DNA of 64,000 bases from Flaviramulus basaltis (GTDB lineage: Bacteria; Bacteroidota; Bacteroidia; Flavobacteriales; Flavobacteriaceae). Position numbers and translations under genes: made by a program. Positions 40,707 through 51,306 of this stretch are shown one piece after another; the stretch's first letter is position 1; each line of letters starts with the position of its first letter. Under the pieces are notes generated by a model. The model was not told the origin of the DNA and did no database searches. It was given only the letters and a program-made list of their open reading frames with translations. The stretch spans positions 62,001 to 126,000 of the forward strand of contig NZ_FPKV01000005.1 of NCBI RefSeq assembly GCF_900114265.1, written 5' to 3'.

Positions 40707-42101
40707 ATGAAAGTTAACGACTCAAATAATAGTATAGGAGGATCTACTTGCAAGATAACAGATGAAATTTGCCTTCCAGATTCCAATGTACCTCGTGTTG
40801 TTATCATTGGTGGTGGATTTTCTGGTTTGGCACTGGTAGAAAAATTGAAGCATAAAGAAGTACAGGTGGTATTGTTCGATAAAAACAACTTCCACCAGTT
40901 TCAGCCTTTATTTTATCAAGTGGCAACGAGTGCTTTGGAACCTGATAGTATTGTATTTCCTTTCAGGAAACAAATCAATGGGTATAAAAATGTATTATTT
41001 AGACTAGCGGAAGTCGAGGAAATCCAACCCTCTTCAAACATCATTATAACCAATAAGGGAAGGGTTCATTTCGATTATCTCGTATTGGCAACTGGAACAA
41101 CTACCAATTTTTTCGGTATGGAAAACGTCGAGTCCCATAGTCTTGGAATGAAAGACATACGTGATTCTCTAAATATCCGTCATATGATGCTTCAAAATTT
41201 GGAAGAAGCAGCCATTACCTGTGATGATAAAGAAAGGGATGCCTTGACCAATTTCGTTATTGTTGGTGGCGGTCCTGCTGGCGTAGAGATGGCAGGAGCT
41301 TTGGCTGAATTTTGTAAATACATACTACCAAAGGATTATCCGGAGTACCCTGCTTCCATTATGAATATTTATTTAATAGAGGCCATTGATGAGTTGTTAA
41401 GTACAATGTCTGACAAAGCATCTTCGAAAACTCTAAAATATTTGAAGGACTTAGATGTAAAGGTACTATTCAATGAATCGGTAAGCGATTATGACGGCTC
41501 AAAGGTCACTACAAAAAGCGGGAAGACCATTTTAGCCAAAAACCTAATCTGGACTGCGGGTGTTAAAGGACAGTTCCCAAAAGGTATAGATGAAAAACAC
41601 GTGGTTAGAGGCAATCGTTTAAAAACCAATTTTTTTTTAATGGTAGAAGGTTATGAAAACATATTTGCCATAGGTGATATCGCAGCTAATATTTCTCAGC
41701 ATACGCCCAAAGGGCACCCACAAGTAGCACAAGTAGCGATTCAGCAAGGCAAATGGTTGGGTGATTCATTACTAAAAATTATTAACAATGAAGGCGTAAA
41801 ACCTTTTGAATATAAAAACAAAGGTTCATTAGCAACAGTAGGAAAACGAAAAGCAGTAGCTGATTTGGGGAAGTTCAAATTTGCAGGTTATTTCGCTTGG
41901 TTGCTATGGTCAATTGTACACTTATTATCCATAAGCGGATTTAGAAATAGATTGATGGTTGGTTTTAATTGGGCGGTAAGCTATTTCACATATGAAAAGA
42001 GCAACCGCCTAATTATTAGAAACTTTAAAAAAGAAACCAATAATGAACAAATAATACCAAAAACAGTTAATAAAGAAAAAATCAAACACACAACTCAATA
42101 A
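40707..42101 (+). CDS. Type II NADH dehydrogenase-like flavoprotein
   Basis: 464 residues with the FAD motif VVIIGGGFSGLALVEKL near residue 31, an NAD motif FVIVGGGPAGVEMAGAL near 186, and the FAD-closing FAIGDIAANISQHTP. C-terminal helices (FAWLLWSIVHLLSISGF) anchor it to the membrane. This is the non-proton-pumping NADH:quinone oxidoreductase family, which keeps NADH oxidised without energy conservation. The stop overlaps the nhaA start by one base (TAATG). Confidence 0.88.
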   Translation: MKVNDSNNSIGGSTCKITDEICLPDSNVPRVVIIGGGFSGLALVEKLKHKEVQVVLFDKNNFHQFQPLFYQVATSALEPDSIVFPFRKQINGYKNVLFRLAEVEEIQPSSNIIITNKGRVHFDYLVLATGTTTNFFGMENVESHSLGMKDIRDSLNIRHMMLQNLEEAAITCDDKERDALTNFVIVGGGPAGVEMAGALAEFCKYILPKDYPEYPASIMNIYLIEAIDELLSTMSDKASSKTLKYLKDLDVKVLFNESVSDYDGSKVTTKSGKTILAKNLIWTAGVKGQFPKGIDEKHVVRGNRLKTNFFLMVEGYENIFAIGDIAANISQHTPKGHPQVAQVAIQQGKWLGDSLLKIINNEGVKPFEYKNKGSLATVGKRKAVADLGKFKFAGYFAWLLWSIVHLLSISGFRNRLMVGFNWAVSYFTYEKSNRLIIRNFKKETNNEQIIPKTVNKEKIKHTTQ

Positions 42102-43435
42102 TGCTGAAAAATAGAACATACAGTGCCATACGAAGCTTGTTTATTGCCATATCAAAAGGCTTAAACAATACAGGTATTGTACTTCTCATCACCGTTATCA
42201 TTGCAATGATATGGGCCAATTCACCTTGGCAAGAATTATACCGAAGTTTAATGAGAACGGACATCTCTTTGGCCGTGGGTAATTTTGAAATCACAGAACC
42301 TATGCTGATTTGGATTAACGATGGGTTAATGGCTTTGTTCTTCCTACAGGTTGGTTTGGAATTAAAACGTGAAATATTAGGAGGGAAACTATCAAACCCT
42401 AAAAATGCAATACTTCCTATAGGTGCTGCTATAGGTGGTATAGTTTTTCCTGCATTTATCTATTTTCTGTTCAATACTTCGGGAGAAGCTTCTCAGGGAT
42501 GGGGAATACCTATGGCAACAGACATAGCATTTTCCTTAGGTGTGTTAGCCCTTTTTGGAAAACGTTTGCCCGCAGCATTGCGAGTATTTTTAATAACACT
42601 AGCAATAGTTGATGATTTAGGTGGTGTACTGGTAATTGCGCTGTTTTATACCTCTGGTATCTCTACAATGGATTTGTTTCACGGCTTATTGTTCTTTGGA
42701 CTTTTAATCATTGGAAATTATACGGGTATTAGAAATACATGGTTTTATGCCATTATCGGTATTGGTGGTGTTTGGTTAGCCTTTTTCTTTTCGGGTATTC
42801 ATCCTACAATTGCGGGTATCCTTACGGCAATAGCAATTCCTGGAAGGGTAAAAATAAACAAAGAGACTTTTCTTAAGCGTTTAAGCACCTTGCACTCCCG
42901 TTTCCTGAAAATAAAACCTGTAAAAGGAACACTTATTTCCAACGAACAACTTGAAATATTAGAGGAAATTAAAGCCACGAGTTCGGAAGCCGAAACCCCA
43001 CTTCAGAAATTGGAAAAGGCGTTACACCCAGTCGTAAGTTTTTTGGTACTACCGCTTTTTGCCTTGGCAAATGCAGGTATACATTTACACGGAGAAATAG
43101 GAAAAGTGTTGCTCAACCCTATTAGTTTGGGTATAGGTGCTGGATTGATTTTAGGGAAATTTTTAGGCATAGTATCTTTTACCAGACTACTTGTTGCCTT
43201 TAGACTTGCCAAATTACCAGATACTGTTAATTGGAATCAAATTTACGGAGTTGCCTTTCTTGGTGGAATAGGATTCACAATGTCATTATTCATCAACGAA
43301 CTAGCATTTACGAACGAAGAATTTATATACACGGCAAAGGTGAGTATTCTTTTTTCTTCACTCATAGCAGGAATTATTGGTTCTATCATTTTAATAAATA
43401 ATTCGAGAAAACCACAAAAACTAAAAACAGCATAA
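42101..43435 (+). CDS. nhaA: Na+/H+ antiporter NhaA
   Basis: 444 residues with about 12 helices. Signature segments are WINDGLMALFFLQVGLELKR, MATDIAFSLGVLALFG and TLAIVDDLGGVLVIALFY, which include the two transport aspartates (VDD). It exchanges cytosolic Na+ for H+, maintaining pH and a sodium gradient. It is co-translated with NDH-2 upstream and with the APC permease downstream by TAATG overlaps, so respiration, ion balance and amino-acid transport are grouped. Confidence 0.94.
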   Translation: MLKNRTYSAIRSLFIAISKGLNNTGIVLLITVIIAMIWANSPWQELYRSLMRTDISLAVGNFEITEPMLIWINDGLMALFFLQVGLELKREILGGKLSNPKNAILPIGAAIGGIVFPAFIYFLFNTSGEASQGWGIPMATDIAFSLGVLALFGKRLPAALRVFLITLAIVDDLGGVLVIALFYTSGISTMDLFHGLLFFGLLIIGNYTGIRNTWFYAIIGIGGVWLAFFFSGIHPTIAGILTAIAIPGRVKINKETFLKRLSTLHSRFLKIKPVKGTLISNEQLEILEEIKATSSEAETPLQKLEKALHPVVSFLVLPLFALANAGIHLHGEIGKVLLNPISLGIGAGLILGKFLGIVSFTRLLVAFRLAKLPDTVNWNQIYGVAFLGGIGFTMSLFINELAFTNEEFIYTAKVSILFSSLIAGIIGSIILINNSRKPQKLKTA

Positions 43436-44787
43436 TGACTAAGAACACCACAAAAGAAAACAATAAACTTTCCTTAATAGGTTCTATATCTCTAGGTACA
43501 GGCGTAATGATTGGTGCTGGGATTTTTGTTCTTATGGGACAAATAGCGGAGTTGGTAGGAGATTTATTTCCTATTGCCTTCATTGCTGGTGCTATTGTGG
43601 TAGGTTTCAGCTCATATTCTTATGTTAAGTTCTCAAATGCCTTTCCATCTTCTGGAGGTGTTGTCAAATTCTTTAATAAAGCCTATGGACCGGGAACCAC
43701 AACTGGTGTCTTTTCTTTGTTAATGTATGTTTCAATGGTGGTCTCAGAAAGCTTGGTGGCGGGTACTTTTGGAGCCTACACGCTTCGGTTGTTCCCAGAA
43801 AGTTTTGCCAGTTACGCATCCATTCTCGCCATCCTGCTTTTGGTAACTGCCTATATATTGAATATTTTAGGCAATAAAGTTATTGGAGCAACCGCCACCT
43901 TTACAGCAATTATTAAGGTTGCAGGTATTGCCTTGCTCGCCATTGCGGGTCTAATAATTTCTGGGATTGCAGATATTACAGGGGATTATATTCCTGAAAA
44001 TTCCGAAACTATGCCGCAAGGACTAGGTTTTGTAGCAGCACTAGCGTTATCAATTCTTGCCTATAAAGGATTCACAACAATCACAAATCAAGGTGGAGAT
44101 ATTAAAAACCCTCATAAAAACATAGGTCGATCTATTGTGTATTCAATCCTTATCTGCACTGTCATATATGTAGCATTGGCACTTGCTGTTGCAGGAGGTT
44201 TAAGTATTCCTGAAATAATCAAAGCAAAAGATTATGCCTTGGCTGCGGCAGCAAAACCTGTATTTGGAGAATGGGGATTATGGATTACCATAGCCATAGC
44301 AATTGTAGCAACATTTTCAGGCGTGTTAGCTAGTATGTTTTCCGCATCACGTTTATTGGGAATGTTAAGCAATATGAAACAAGTACCATCCTTAAAAAAA
44401 CTAGGAAATTTTAAAAACCCTGCACTCATATTTACGGCTTCTCTTGCCATTTTACTAACTGTTCTCTTCGATTTAACGAGGATTGCTTCCATAGGAGCTA
44501 TTTTTTACCTCATTATGGACATTGCTATTCATTGGGGACTTTTCCGTTATCTTAAAAAAGAAGTAAAATTTCAACCAATCATTCCATTAATAGCCATTGT
44601 AATAGATATAGCCGTACTCGTAGCCTTTCTTTATTTAAAATACTTGAACGATCCACTGGTACTTATCGTGGCGGCAATTGGAATTATCCTGATTCTTGTT
44701 GCGGAACGTTTTTTTATGAAGTCACATACAGATAATGAAGGTAATATGGAAATGGGAATGAAAAATTTAAGTAACAAAAAACAATAA
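43435..44787 (+). CDS. APC-family amino-acid permease
   Basis: 450 residues with 12 predicted helices. The first helix motif is SLGTGVMIGAGIFVLMGQIA and the second region SSYSYVKFSNAFPSSGGVVKF; both are typical of the amino acid-polyamine-organocation superfamily. Later LAYKGFTTITNQGGDIKNP is a family helix-6 region. The substrate is unknown. It starts on the last base of nhaA. Confidence 0.88.
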   Translation: MTKNTTKENNKLSLIGSISLGTGVMIGAGIFVLMGQIAELVGDLFPIAFIAGAIVVGFSSYSYVKFSNAFPSSGGVVKFFNKAYGPGTTTGVFSLLMYVSMVVSESLVAGTFGAYTLRLFPESFASYASILAILLLVTAYILNILGNKVIGATATFTAIIKVAGIALLAIAGLIISGIADITGDYIPENSETMPQGLGFVAALALSILAYKGFTTITNQGGDIKNPHKNIGRSIVYSILICTVIYVALALAVAGGLSIPEIIKAKDYALAAAAKPVFGEWGLWITIAIAIVATFSGVLASMFSASRLLGMLSNMKQVPSLKKLGNFKNPALIFTASLAILLTVLFDLTRIASIGAIFYLIMDIAIHWGLFRYLKKEVKFQPIIPLIAIVIDIAVLVAFLYLKYLNDPLVLIVAAIGIILILVAERFFMKSHTDNEGNMEMGMKNLSNKKQ

Positions 44788-44815
44788 AACAAAATTAATT
44801 AATAAAACAATACAT

Positions 44816-45829
44816 ATGAAAAATATAGCAGTAATAGGATACGGAGTCATTGGAAAAAGAGTAACCGATGCCATCAGTTTACAAGATGACATGAACCTTG
44901 TTGGGGTTTGCGATGTCATTAGCGATTGGCGTATACAGAACGCCGTGAGAAAACAGTATAATATCTATGCAGCAACCGTAAAAGCCGAAAAAGAAATGAA
45001 GGCTTCCGGCATTTCGGTAAAGGGAAACTTGCAGGATTTATTGAATAAAGTGGACCTTGTGGTAGATTGTACACCAAAAAGCATAGCGGCAAAGAATGTA
45101 GAGGTATATAAAAAACAAGGGATAAAGTTCATTGTCCAAGGTGGCGAAAAACACGAAACTACAGGCCATTCTTTTAGTGCTGAAAACAATTATCAATCAG
45201 CTCTAAATCTAGATGCTACAAGAGTTGTTTCCTGCAACACCACTTCTATCTTAAGAACATTGACCGCTTTAAAAAGAGCCGATTTATTGGATTATGCCAG
45301 AGGCACACTATTGAGAAGAGCAACAGACCCTTGGGAAAGCCATTTAGGTGGTATTATGAACACTATGGTGCCTGAAAAAGATATTCCGAGCCATCAAGGT
45401 CCTGATGCTAAAAGTGTTGACCCCGATTTGGATGTCATCACTTCCGCTGTAAAAGTACCCGAAACCTTAAGCCATATGCACTATTGGAACGTGAAGTTAA
45501 AAAAACAAGCTTCAAAAGAAGAAGTCCTTGATGCTTTTAAAACGTCTAGTCGTATCAAGCTAATTCAATATGATCAAGGCCTAGTTTCTAACAACACTAT
45601 TAAGGAAATGTTTTTGGATATGGGAAGACCTTGGGGCGATATGTATGAAGTTGCCCTTTGGGAGGATATGCTGAAGGTAGTGGGCGATGAACTTTTTTAT
45701 GCGTACGTGGTAGATAATCAAGCTATCGTAGTACCTGAAACAATCGATGCCATTAGAGCACTTACTGGAATTGAAACAGATGCAGCAAAATCCATTGCCA
45801 AAACCAATGAAAGTTTAGGAATTCATTAA
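44816..45829 (+). CDS. Type II (archaeal-type) glyceraldehyde-3-phosphate dehydrogenase
   Basis: 337 residues. The N-terminal Rossmann motif is [17 protein letters not shown] and the catalytic Cys140 lies in [11 protein letters not shown], the signature of archaeal-type GAPDH rather than the bacterial SCTTN. Other matches are [16 protein letters not shown] and [15 protein letters not shown]. The enzyme oxidises glyceraldehyde-3-phosphate with phosphate, often accepting NADP+. It is placed with class I aldolase and phosphofructokinase, so it is part of an alternative lower glycolysis block. Acquired from archaea or CPR-type bacteria is a possibility, not shown. Confidence 0.9.
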   Translation: MKNIAVIGYGVIGKRVTDAISLQDDMNLVGVCDVISDWRIQNAVRKQYNIYAATVKAEKEMKASGISVKGNLQDLLNKVDLVVDCTPKSIAAKNVEVYKKQGIKFIVQGGEKHETTGHSFSAENNYQSALNLDATRVVSCNTTSILRTLTALKRADLLDYARGTLLRRATDPWESHLGGIMNTMVPEKDIPSHQGPDAKSVDPDLDVITSAVKVPETLSHMHYWNVKLKKQASKEEVLDAFKTSSRIKLIQYDQGLVSNNTIKEMFLDMGRPWGDMYEVALWEDMLKVVGDELFYAYVVDNQAIVVPETIDAIRALTGIETDAAKSIAKTNESLGIH

Positions 45830-45840
45830 TTCTATTTAAA

Positions 45841-46902
45841 ATGAAAACAGATATAAATATTACAGAACTATTAGGTGAAAAAGCGTCCTTCTATTTGAAT
45901 CACGTTTGTGAAAAAATAACCAAGGACGAATTGCAAACACCTAGTAAAACGAGCCTAGACAAGGTATTTACTCAAAGTAATAGAAATCCGCAGGTACTAC
46001 GAAGCCTTTCACAATTGTATAACCACGGAAATCTTGGTGGCACAGGCTACTTGAGCATCCTTCCAGTAGACCAAGGTATTGAGCATAGTGCAGCTTATTC
46101 ATTCTATAAAAACCCAGACTATTTTGACCCAGAGAATATCATAAAACTCGCTATTGAAGCTGGCTGCAACGGAGTGGCTTCGACATTTGGTGTTTTAGGA
46201 CTGAACGCTCGGAAATATGCCCATAAAATTCCCTTTATCGTAAAGATTAACCACAATGAGCTGCTTACCTATCCCAATAAATATGACCAAACACTTTTTG
46301 GCAATGTAAAAGCTGCTTGGAATATAGGAGCCGTTGCTGTGGGTGCTACCATTTATTTTGGTTCCGAGGAAAGTAACAGACAGCTTAAAGAAATAGCCGA
46401 AGCCTTCGAAGAAGCACATAATTTAGGAATGGCGACCATCTTATGGTGCTATACTAGAAACGAAGCTTTTAAAACTGAAAAAGAAGACTATCACACAGCT
46501 GCCGATATAACAGGACAAGCCAATCATTTGGGCGTTACCATTCAGGCAGATATCATCAAACAGAAACTGCCAACAAACAATTTCGGATTTAAAAACATCG
46601 AATTTGGAAAATATGATGATGCAATGTATGATACGTTGACGACAGACCATCCCATTGACCTATGTAGGTTACAAGTAGCCAATTGTTATATGGGTAAAAT
46701 AGGATTGATTAATTCCGGTGGCGGTTCAAAAGGAGAGTCCGATTTAGTGGAAGCAATTACTACAGCGGTAATCAATAAAAAAGCTGGGGGTTCTGGGTTG
46801 ATTATGGGAAGAAAGGCATTTCAAAAGCCCTTCGGCGAAGGCGTTGAAGTATTGCAATCCGTTCAGAAAGTTTATTTAGACCATAAAATAAGTATTGCAT
46901 AA
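45841..46902 (+). CDS. fbaB: Class I fructose-bisphosphate aldolase (DhnA/FbaB type)
   Basis: 353 residues. [19 protein letters not shown] marks the FbaB group, and Schiff-base chemistry is expected from the Lys in [13 protein letters not shown] and a later [31 protein letters not shown] and [12 protein letters not shown] are barrel-strand motifs. It cleaves fructose-1,6-bisphosphate without a divalent metal, unlike class II aldolases, so it would remain active under copper stress. It is 11 bp after the GAPDH gene. Confidence 0.9.
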   Translation: MKTDINITELLGEKASFYLNHVCEKITKDELQTPSKTSLDKVFTQSNRNPQVLRSLSQLYNHGNLGGTGYLSILPVDQGIEHSAAYSFYKNPDYFDPENIIKLAIEAGCNGVASTFGVLGLNARKYAHKIPFIVKINHNELLTYPNKYDQTLFGNVKAAWNIGAVAVGATIYFGSEESNRQLKEIAEAFEEAHNLGMATILWCYTRNEAFKTEKEDYHTAADITGQANHLGVTIQADIIKQKLPTNNFGFKNIEFGKYDDAMYDTLTTDHPIDLCRLQVANCYMGKIGLINSGGGSKGESDLVEAITTAVINKKAGGSGLIMGRKAFQKPFGEGVEVLQSVQKVYLDHKISIA

Positions 46903-46913
46903 CAAAATAAAAA

Positions 46914-48272
46914 ATGTTCGAAACAGAAGTAAAATCACTTAAGTCACTAAATCACTATCTGGTAAAACTGGTAGAAAGCCGCTTATGGCTTAAGGTTATT
47001 ATTGCTTTATTTTTAGGTGTTGGATTTGGATTGCTATTGAGTCCTCAAAATGGTTGGATTACCAAAGAAACAGCTGATGCTTTAGGAAATTGGTTGGCAT
47101 TGCCAGGCGTACTCTTTCTAAAACTGGTACAGATGATTATGATTCCTTTGATTGTGGCTTCCATCATTACAGGAATCGCCAGCAATGATAAGGATAGTCT
47201 AAAAAAATTAGGTGGTGGCGTATTATTATATTTTCTGGGTACTACCATAGTTTCGGTAAGTCTGGGCGTTATCCTATCACAACTTTTTAGACCTGGTCGT
47301 TTTTTACACCAACAATCGCTATCGGAACACAACGAAATAATGACTACCTCTACGGAAGATGCCGAACTTTCTTTTGGGCTAGAAAATATTCCAGATGCTA
47401 TTTCAAATCTGCTTCCCGAAAACCCCTTGGCCTCTATGGTAAATGCCGATATGTTAAGTATTGTGATTTTCACAATTATTATTGGTGTGGCTGTGTTGTC
47501 ACTTGATGCAGCTTTACTACGCCCAGTAAAGGTGCTCTTAAGTGCCATTCAAGAAGTCTGTATGACGGTGGTGAAATGGTCTATGTTGTTAGTTCCTGTT
47601 GCTGTTTTTGGGCTTATGGCACAGCTTACTTCTAGTGTTGGTTTGAGTTCTCTTTCAGGACTAGCCTACTATGTTGGGGTGGTGTTGCTCGGTCTATTGA
47701 TACTGGTGTTTTTCTATTTAGGATTAGTTCTTCTTATTGGAAAAACCAACCCAATGTATTTTCTGAAAAAAATAAGAGATGTTCAACTATTGGCCTTTTC
47801 AACCACAAGCTCTGCGGCTGTGATGCCCTTATCACTACAAACAGCGGAAGAAGAACTAAAAGTAGATAAAGCCATTAGCAATTTTATCATTCCCATTGGT
47901 GCAACCGTCAATATGGATGGAACGGCGCTCTATCAAACTATAACGACTCTTTTTATAGCTCAAGCCTATGGACTGGAAATGAGTTTACTAAATATTATTG
48001 TGGTCATCGTAACCATAGTAGCTGCTTCCATTGGCACCCCAGCTATTCCTGGAGGAGGCGTGGTTATACTCGCTTCTGTTTTAGGAAGTGTTGGTATTCC
48101 AGCGGAAGGCATCATAATCATCATTGGTGTAGAAAGATTGCTCGGAATGTTTAGGACTGCTGTTAATGTAACTGGTGATTTGACTGCCTGTATGGTTTTC
48201 AATAGATTCTATGGTAAAACCCCAGTCTTGGAAAGTGAAAAAACAAATGATAAATCAAGTTCAAAACAATGA
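46914..48272 (+). CDS. Dicarboxylate/amino acid:cation symporter (DAACS family)
   Basis: 452 residues with eight helices and two hairpins. Family motifs are FSTTSSAAVMPLSLQTAEEE (serine-rich re-entrant loop), PIGATVNMDGTALYQTITTL and GERLLGMFRTAVNVTGDL-like (VERLLGMFRTAVNVTGDL). It imports glutamate, aspartate or C4-dicarboxylates with Na+ or H+. Stop and next start overlap by four bases (ATGA), so it is coupled to the hydrolase gene. Confidence 0.9.
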   Translation: MFETEVKSLKSLNHYLVKLVESRLWLKVIIALFLGVGFGLLLSPQNGWITKETADALGNWLALPGVLFLKLVQMIMIPLIVASIITGIASNDKDSLKKLGGGVLLYFLGTTIVSVSLGVILSQLFRPGRFLHQQSLSEHNEIMTTSTEDAELSFGLENIPDAISNLLPENPLASMVNADMLSIVIFTIIIGVAVLSLDAALLRPVKVLLSAIQEVCMTVVKWSMLLVPVAVFGLMAQLTSSVGLSSLSGLAYYVGVVLLGLLILVFFYLGLVLLIGKTNPMYFLKKIRDVQLLAFSTTSSAAVMPLSLQTAEEELKVDKAISNFIIPIGATVNMDGTALYQTITTLFIAQAYGLEMSLLNIIVVIVTIVAASIGTPAIPGGGVVILASVLGSVGIPAEGIIIIIGVERLLGMFRTAVNVTGDLTACMVFNRFYGKTPVLESEKTNDKSSSKQ

Positions 48273-49189
48273 CACTTCTACTCATATTCATATTGTTCAT
48301 TCTTCCCGTTGTAGCTATAGCAAGCTATCAGCATTACAAGATTAGTAAGCAACCAGTCTATAATGCCAAAGAAACACTGTTGAATTATGAAATAATAGGC
48401 TCTGGAGAAAACAAACTTATTTTGTTACACGGTTTAACAGGCTCATTGCATTATTGGAAACGCAATTTAGAAAGTATTACAACTACACATAAGCTACTTT
48501 TAGTCGACCTGCTAGGTTTTGGTGATTCGCCAAAACCACAAAGTGATTATTCCCTTTCAATACAATTGCAAGCTCTTGAATTGATTCTAAACAAAGAAGA
48601 ATTCAATGATGGCAAAACAATTATTGCGGGACATTCTATGGGAGCTATGATTTCATTGGCACTATTGGAAAAGCAACCAATTTGGTTCAAAGCAGGAATT
48701 TTTATAAGCATACCCGTTTATAAAGATACAAATGAATTTAAGGAAATTATGTCATCCCATTCATTTGTAGATAGGATTTCAACAAGCAAATTCTCGAAAT
48801 ACATTTGTATGATTCATCCCATTTTTATGTCACGCGCATTCAAGCCTGATAACCTAACAGATGAAGTTTATGAAGATGCAAAAAAGCATCATTGGCAGAG
48901 TTATTATTATTCTCTTACAAAGGTCATCTTGAAAACAGATTTATATGCGATGGCAAGGAAAATTGAGGCAAAAGATGTGCTTTTTATTCACGGAGAAAAA
49001 GACACCACTGCGCCTTTAGAAAATGCCATAAAATTATCAAAGGAATTTAAAAACGCACAAATAATTACTTCATTTGAAGGAGACCATCAGTTCTTTCTGA
49101 AAGAAGCAGAATTTGTTTGGAGCACAATTCAAGATTTTACTAATTCGGAAAAAAAGTTACAAAAAACAATATCTAATGAGCACAAATAA
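48269..49189 (+). CDS. Alpha/beta hydrolase, membrane-anchored
   Basis: 306 residues: an N-terminal helix (LLIFILFILPVVAIASYQHY) anchors an alpha/beta hydrolase. The oxyanion HG is in LILLHGLTGSLHYWK, the nucleophile in IIAGHSMGAMISLALL, the acid in HGEKDTTAPLENA and the His in FEGDHQFFLKEA. The substrate is unknown. It ends inside the start of the phosphofructokinase gene (14 bp overlap). Confidence 0.82.
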   Translation: MTLLLIFILFILPVVAIASYQHYKISKQPVYNAKETLLNYEIIGSGENKLILLHGLTGSLHYWKRNLESITTTHKLLLVDLLGFGDSPKPQSDYSLSIQLQALELILNKEEFNDGKTIIAGHSMGAMISLALLEKQPIWFKAGIFISIPVYKDTNEFKEIMSSHSFVDRISTSKFSKYICMIHPIFMSRAFKPDNLTDEVYEDAKKHHWQSYYYSLTKVILKTDLYAMARKIEAKDVLFIHGEKDTTAPLENAIKLSKEFKNAQIITSFEGDHQFFLKEAEFVWSTIQDFTNSEKKLQKTISNEHK

Positions 49190-50150
49190 AATTAAACATA
49201 TAGGCGTATTCACATCTGGAGGCGACAGTCCTGGGATGAACGCTGCATTGTACGCTATTACAAAATTCGCAGAAGTAAATGATATAAAAGTGAGTGGTTT
49301 TCGGAAAGGATATGAAGGATTAATCGATGGTGATTTAGTTCCATTGAAATCACACGAATTACAAAAAATAACCCAAAAAGGCGGTACAATATTAAAAACA
49401 GCACGAAGCAAACGATTTCTTGAATTGGAGGGTCGTAAAAAAGCATTGCAAACTCTAAAAGCAAATAACATAGATGCTTTAATTGCTATTGGTGGCGATG
49501 GTACTTTTAAAGGTCTATTGGCTTTTTCAGAAATATGCGACATCCCATTTATAGGTATTCCTGGGACTATTGACAACGATATTTCTGGCACTGATTATAC
49601 CCTTGGTTTTGATTCCGCAGTAAACACAGCCATTGAAAATATTGATAAAATAAAAGACACTGCCGAATCTCACAACCGCGTATTTATTGTGGAAGTAATG
49701 GGAAGGGATTCCGGTTATATTGCCATACATTCAGGACTGGTGGTGGGTGCCGATGCTGTTTTAATACCTGAAAGTGGTAAAGATTTTATCTACTTACTAA
49801 GTAAAATAAAAGATTATGAAAGTGAAGATGCCTTTTTAGTAGTGGTTTCTGAAGGCGATGAAATCGGTGCCGAACTAGTCGCATCAAAAGTTAAGGAAAT
49901 CAACCCCAGTCTTGACTTACGTATTACAAAATTAGGACACGTACAACGCGGTGGAAATCCGTCAGCTTTAGATAGAATGTTGGGTATTAGACTTGGAGTG
50001 GCAGCTGTGAAAACAATTTTACAAGGCAAAAAAAATGAAATGGTAGGAATCTTAAATAATCAATTACATCTAACCTCTTTTAAAGAAGTAGTCAAGCAAC
50101 ATCAGGTTAATGATGAATTAATGGAACTTTTAGAACTTTTCGGTAAATAA
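49176..50150 (+). CDS. pfkA: ATP-dependent 6-phosphofructokinase
   Basis: The start at 49176 (MSTNKIKHIGVFTSGGDSPG) fits the family; the longer frame only repeats the hydrolase tail. 324 residues with FTSGGDSPGMNAALYA, the ATP-site GGDGTFKGLLAFSE and the catalytic GIPGTIDNDISGTDYTLGFD. GGDGT (rather than GGEDT) points to ATP as donor. EVMGRDSGYIAIHSG and HVQRGGNPSALDR are further PFK signatures. It phosphorylates fructose-6-phosphate. Together with the FBA and GAPDH genes it forms an upper-to-lower glycolytic bypass. Confidence 0.93.
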   Translation: MSTNKIKHIGVFTSGGDSPGMNAALYAITKFAEVNDIKVSGFRKGYEGLIDGDLVPLKSHELQKITQKGGTILKTARSKRFLELEGRKKALQTLKANNIDALIAIGGDGTFKGLLAFSEICDIPFIGIPGTIDNDISGTDYTLGFDSAVNTAIENIDKIKDTAESHNRVFIVEVMGRDSGYIAIHSGLVVGADAVLIPESGKDFIYLLSKIKDYESEDAFLVVVSEGDEIGAELVASKVKEINPSLDLRITKLGHVQRGGNPSALDRMLGIRLGVAAVKTILQGKKNEMVGILNNQLHLTSFKEVVKQHQVNDELMELLELFGK

Positions 50151-50226
50151 AAACAAGAAAATGAAAACGATATTATCAAGCTAAAGGACAAATACAACCG
50201 GGAATACCCAAAATAAATGTAGCAAT

Positions 50227-51306
50227 ATGGAACATACACATCAGATTAATACCAAGATACTCGTAGAAAAAAAAGGAATACTGCTCAGTCCCACCAAAAA
50301 TCCCTTTGAAAGCAACGGCGTACTCAATCCCGGAATATTTCAAGAGGGCGAAGATGTGCATATTTTTTACCGTGCAGTGGAAGACGGCAACTTTTCCACC
50401 ATAGGATATGCCAAAACAAATGAGTATTTAGATCTTATAGAAAGGAAAACGAGTCCACTTATAACAAGAGAATTCGACTATGAAAAACATGGTGTGGAAG
50501 ATGCACGCATCGTTAAAATCGAAGACACCTTTTATTTAACATATACAGCTTATGATGGTGTTAATGCTATGGGTGCGTTGGCAACTTCCAAAGACATGAT
50601 ACATTTCGAAAAAAAAGGCATCATTACCCCTCCTCTGAATTACAAGGAGTATAAATTTCATTTAGAACACTGCAATCAAGGTAGACTCAATCCAAAATAT
50701 TTTCATTATTACAACCTTTTTGCCGAAATAGGCATGGTAGAGGAAGAACATAGGTTGTTAAGGGACAAGGACATTGTACTCTTTCCCAGAAAGATAAACA
50801 ATAAGTTTATAATGCTACACCGTATATGGCCCGGAATACAAATAGTCCAGTTTGAAAACTGGAAAGACCTTACCAAATCATTTTGGGAAGATCACATAAA
50901 GAATCTTACCAATCATATCCTTCTGGATCCGTTCTATGATTTTGAAGTTAATTATCTCGGAGCAGGATGTCCACCCATAGAAACAGAAGATGGTTGGCTG
51001 ATGATTTATCACGGCGTTTGTGAAACAAACATCGGAAAAACGTATCACACGGCCGCTGCCCTCTTGGATATCAATGATCCCAAAAAAGTAATTGGACGGT
51101 TGCCTTATCCCTTATTCTCCCCATCAATGGAATGGGAATTAAAAGGAGTTGTAAACCACGTTGTATTTCCTACTGGAACAGCCTTATTTGATGATGATCT
51201 CCATATATATTATGGGGCGGCAGATAAACATACGGCAGTGGCCAAGGTAAGCCTACAAGAATTATTAAATGAATTAAAAAAACAGACTAAAAATGAAAAC
51301 ACATAA
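50227..51306 (+). CDS. GH130-family glycoside phosphorylase
   Basis: 359 residues of the five-bladed beta-propeller GH130 fold. Motifs include NPFESNGVLNPGIFQEGED, YRAVEDGNFSTIGYA, HGVEDARIVKIEDTFYLTYT and HIYYGAADKHTAVAKVS. GH130 enzymes cleave beta-mannosides with inorganic phosphate to give mannose-1-phosphate, saving ATP. The GT gene overlaps its end by 14 bp, and such GH130-GT4 pairs may make or recycle a mannose-containing glycan. Confidence 0.9.
   Translation: MEHTHQINTKILVEKKGILLSPTKNPFESNGVLNPGIFQEGEDVHIFYRAVEDGNFSTIGYAKTNEYLDLIERKTSPLITREFDYEKHGVEDARIVKIEDTFYLTYTAYDGVNAMGALATSKDMIHFEKKGIITPPLNYKEYKFHLEHCNQGRLNPKYFHYYNLFAEIGMVEEEHRLLRDKDIVLFPRKINNKFIMLHRIWPGIQIVQFENWKDLTKSFWEDHIKNLTNHILLDPFYDFEVNYLGAGCPPIETEDGWLMIYHGVCETNIGKTYHTAAALLDINDPKKVIGRLPYPLFSPSMEWELKGVVNHVVFPTGTALFDDDLHIYYGAADKHTAVAKVSLQELLNELKKQTKNENT

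Noticed and set aside
47045-47548. 167-codon minus-strand frame within the symporter gene
   Set aside because: A shadow of the symporter, with no plausible domain.
49113-49175. N-terminal extension of phosphofructokinase
   Set aside because: The 21 added residues only re-read the end of the hydrolase gene; the family start is at 49176.
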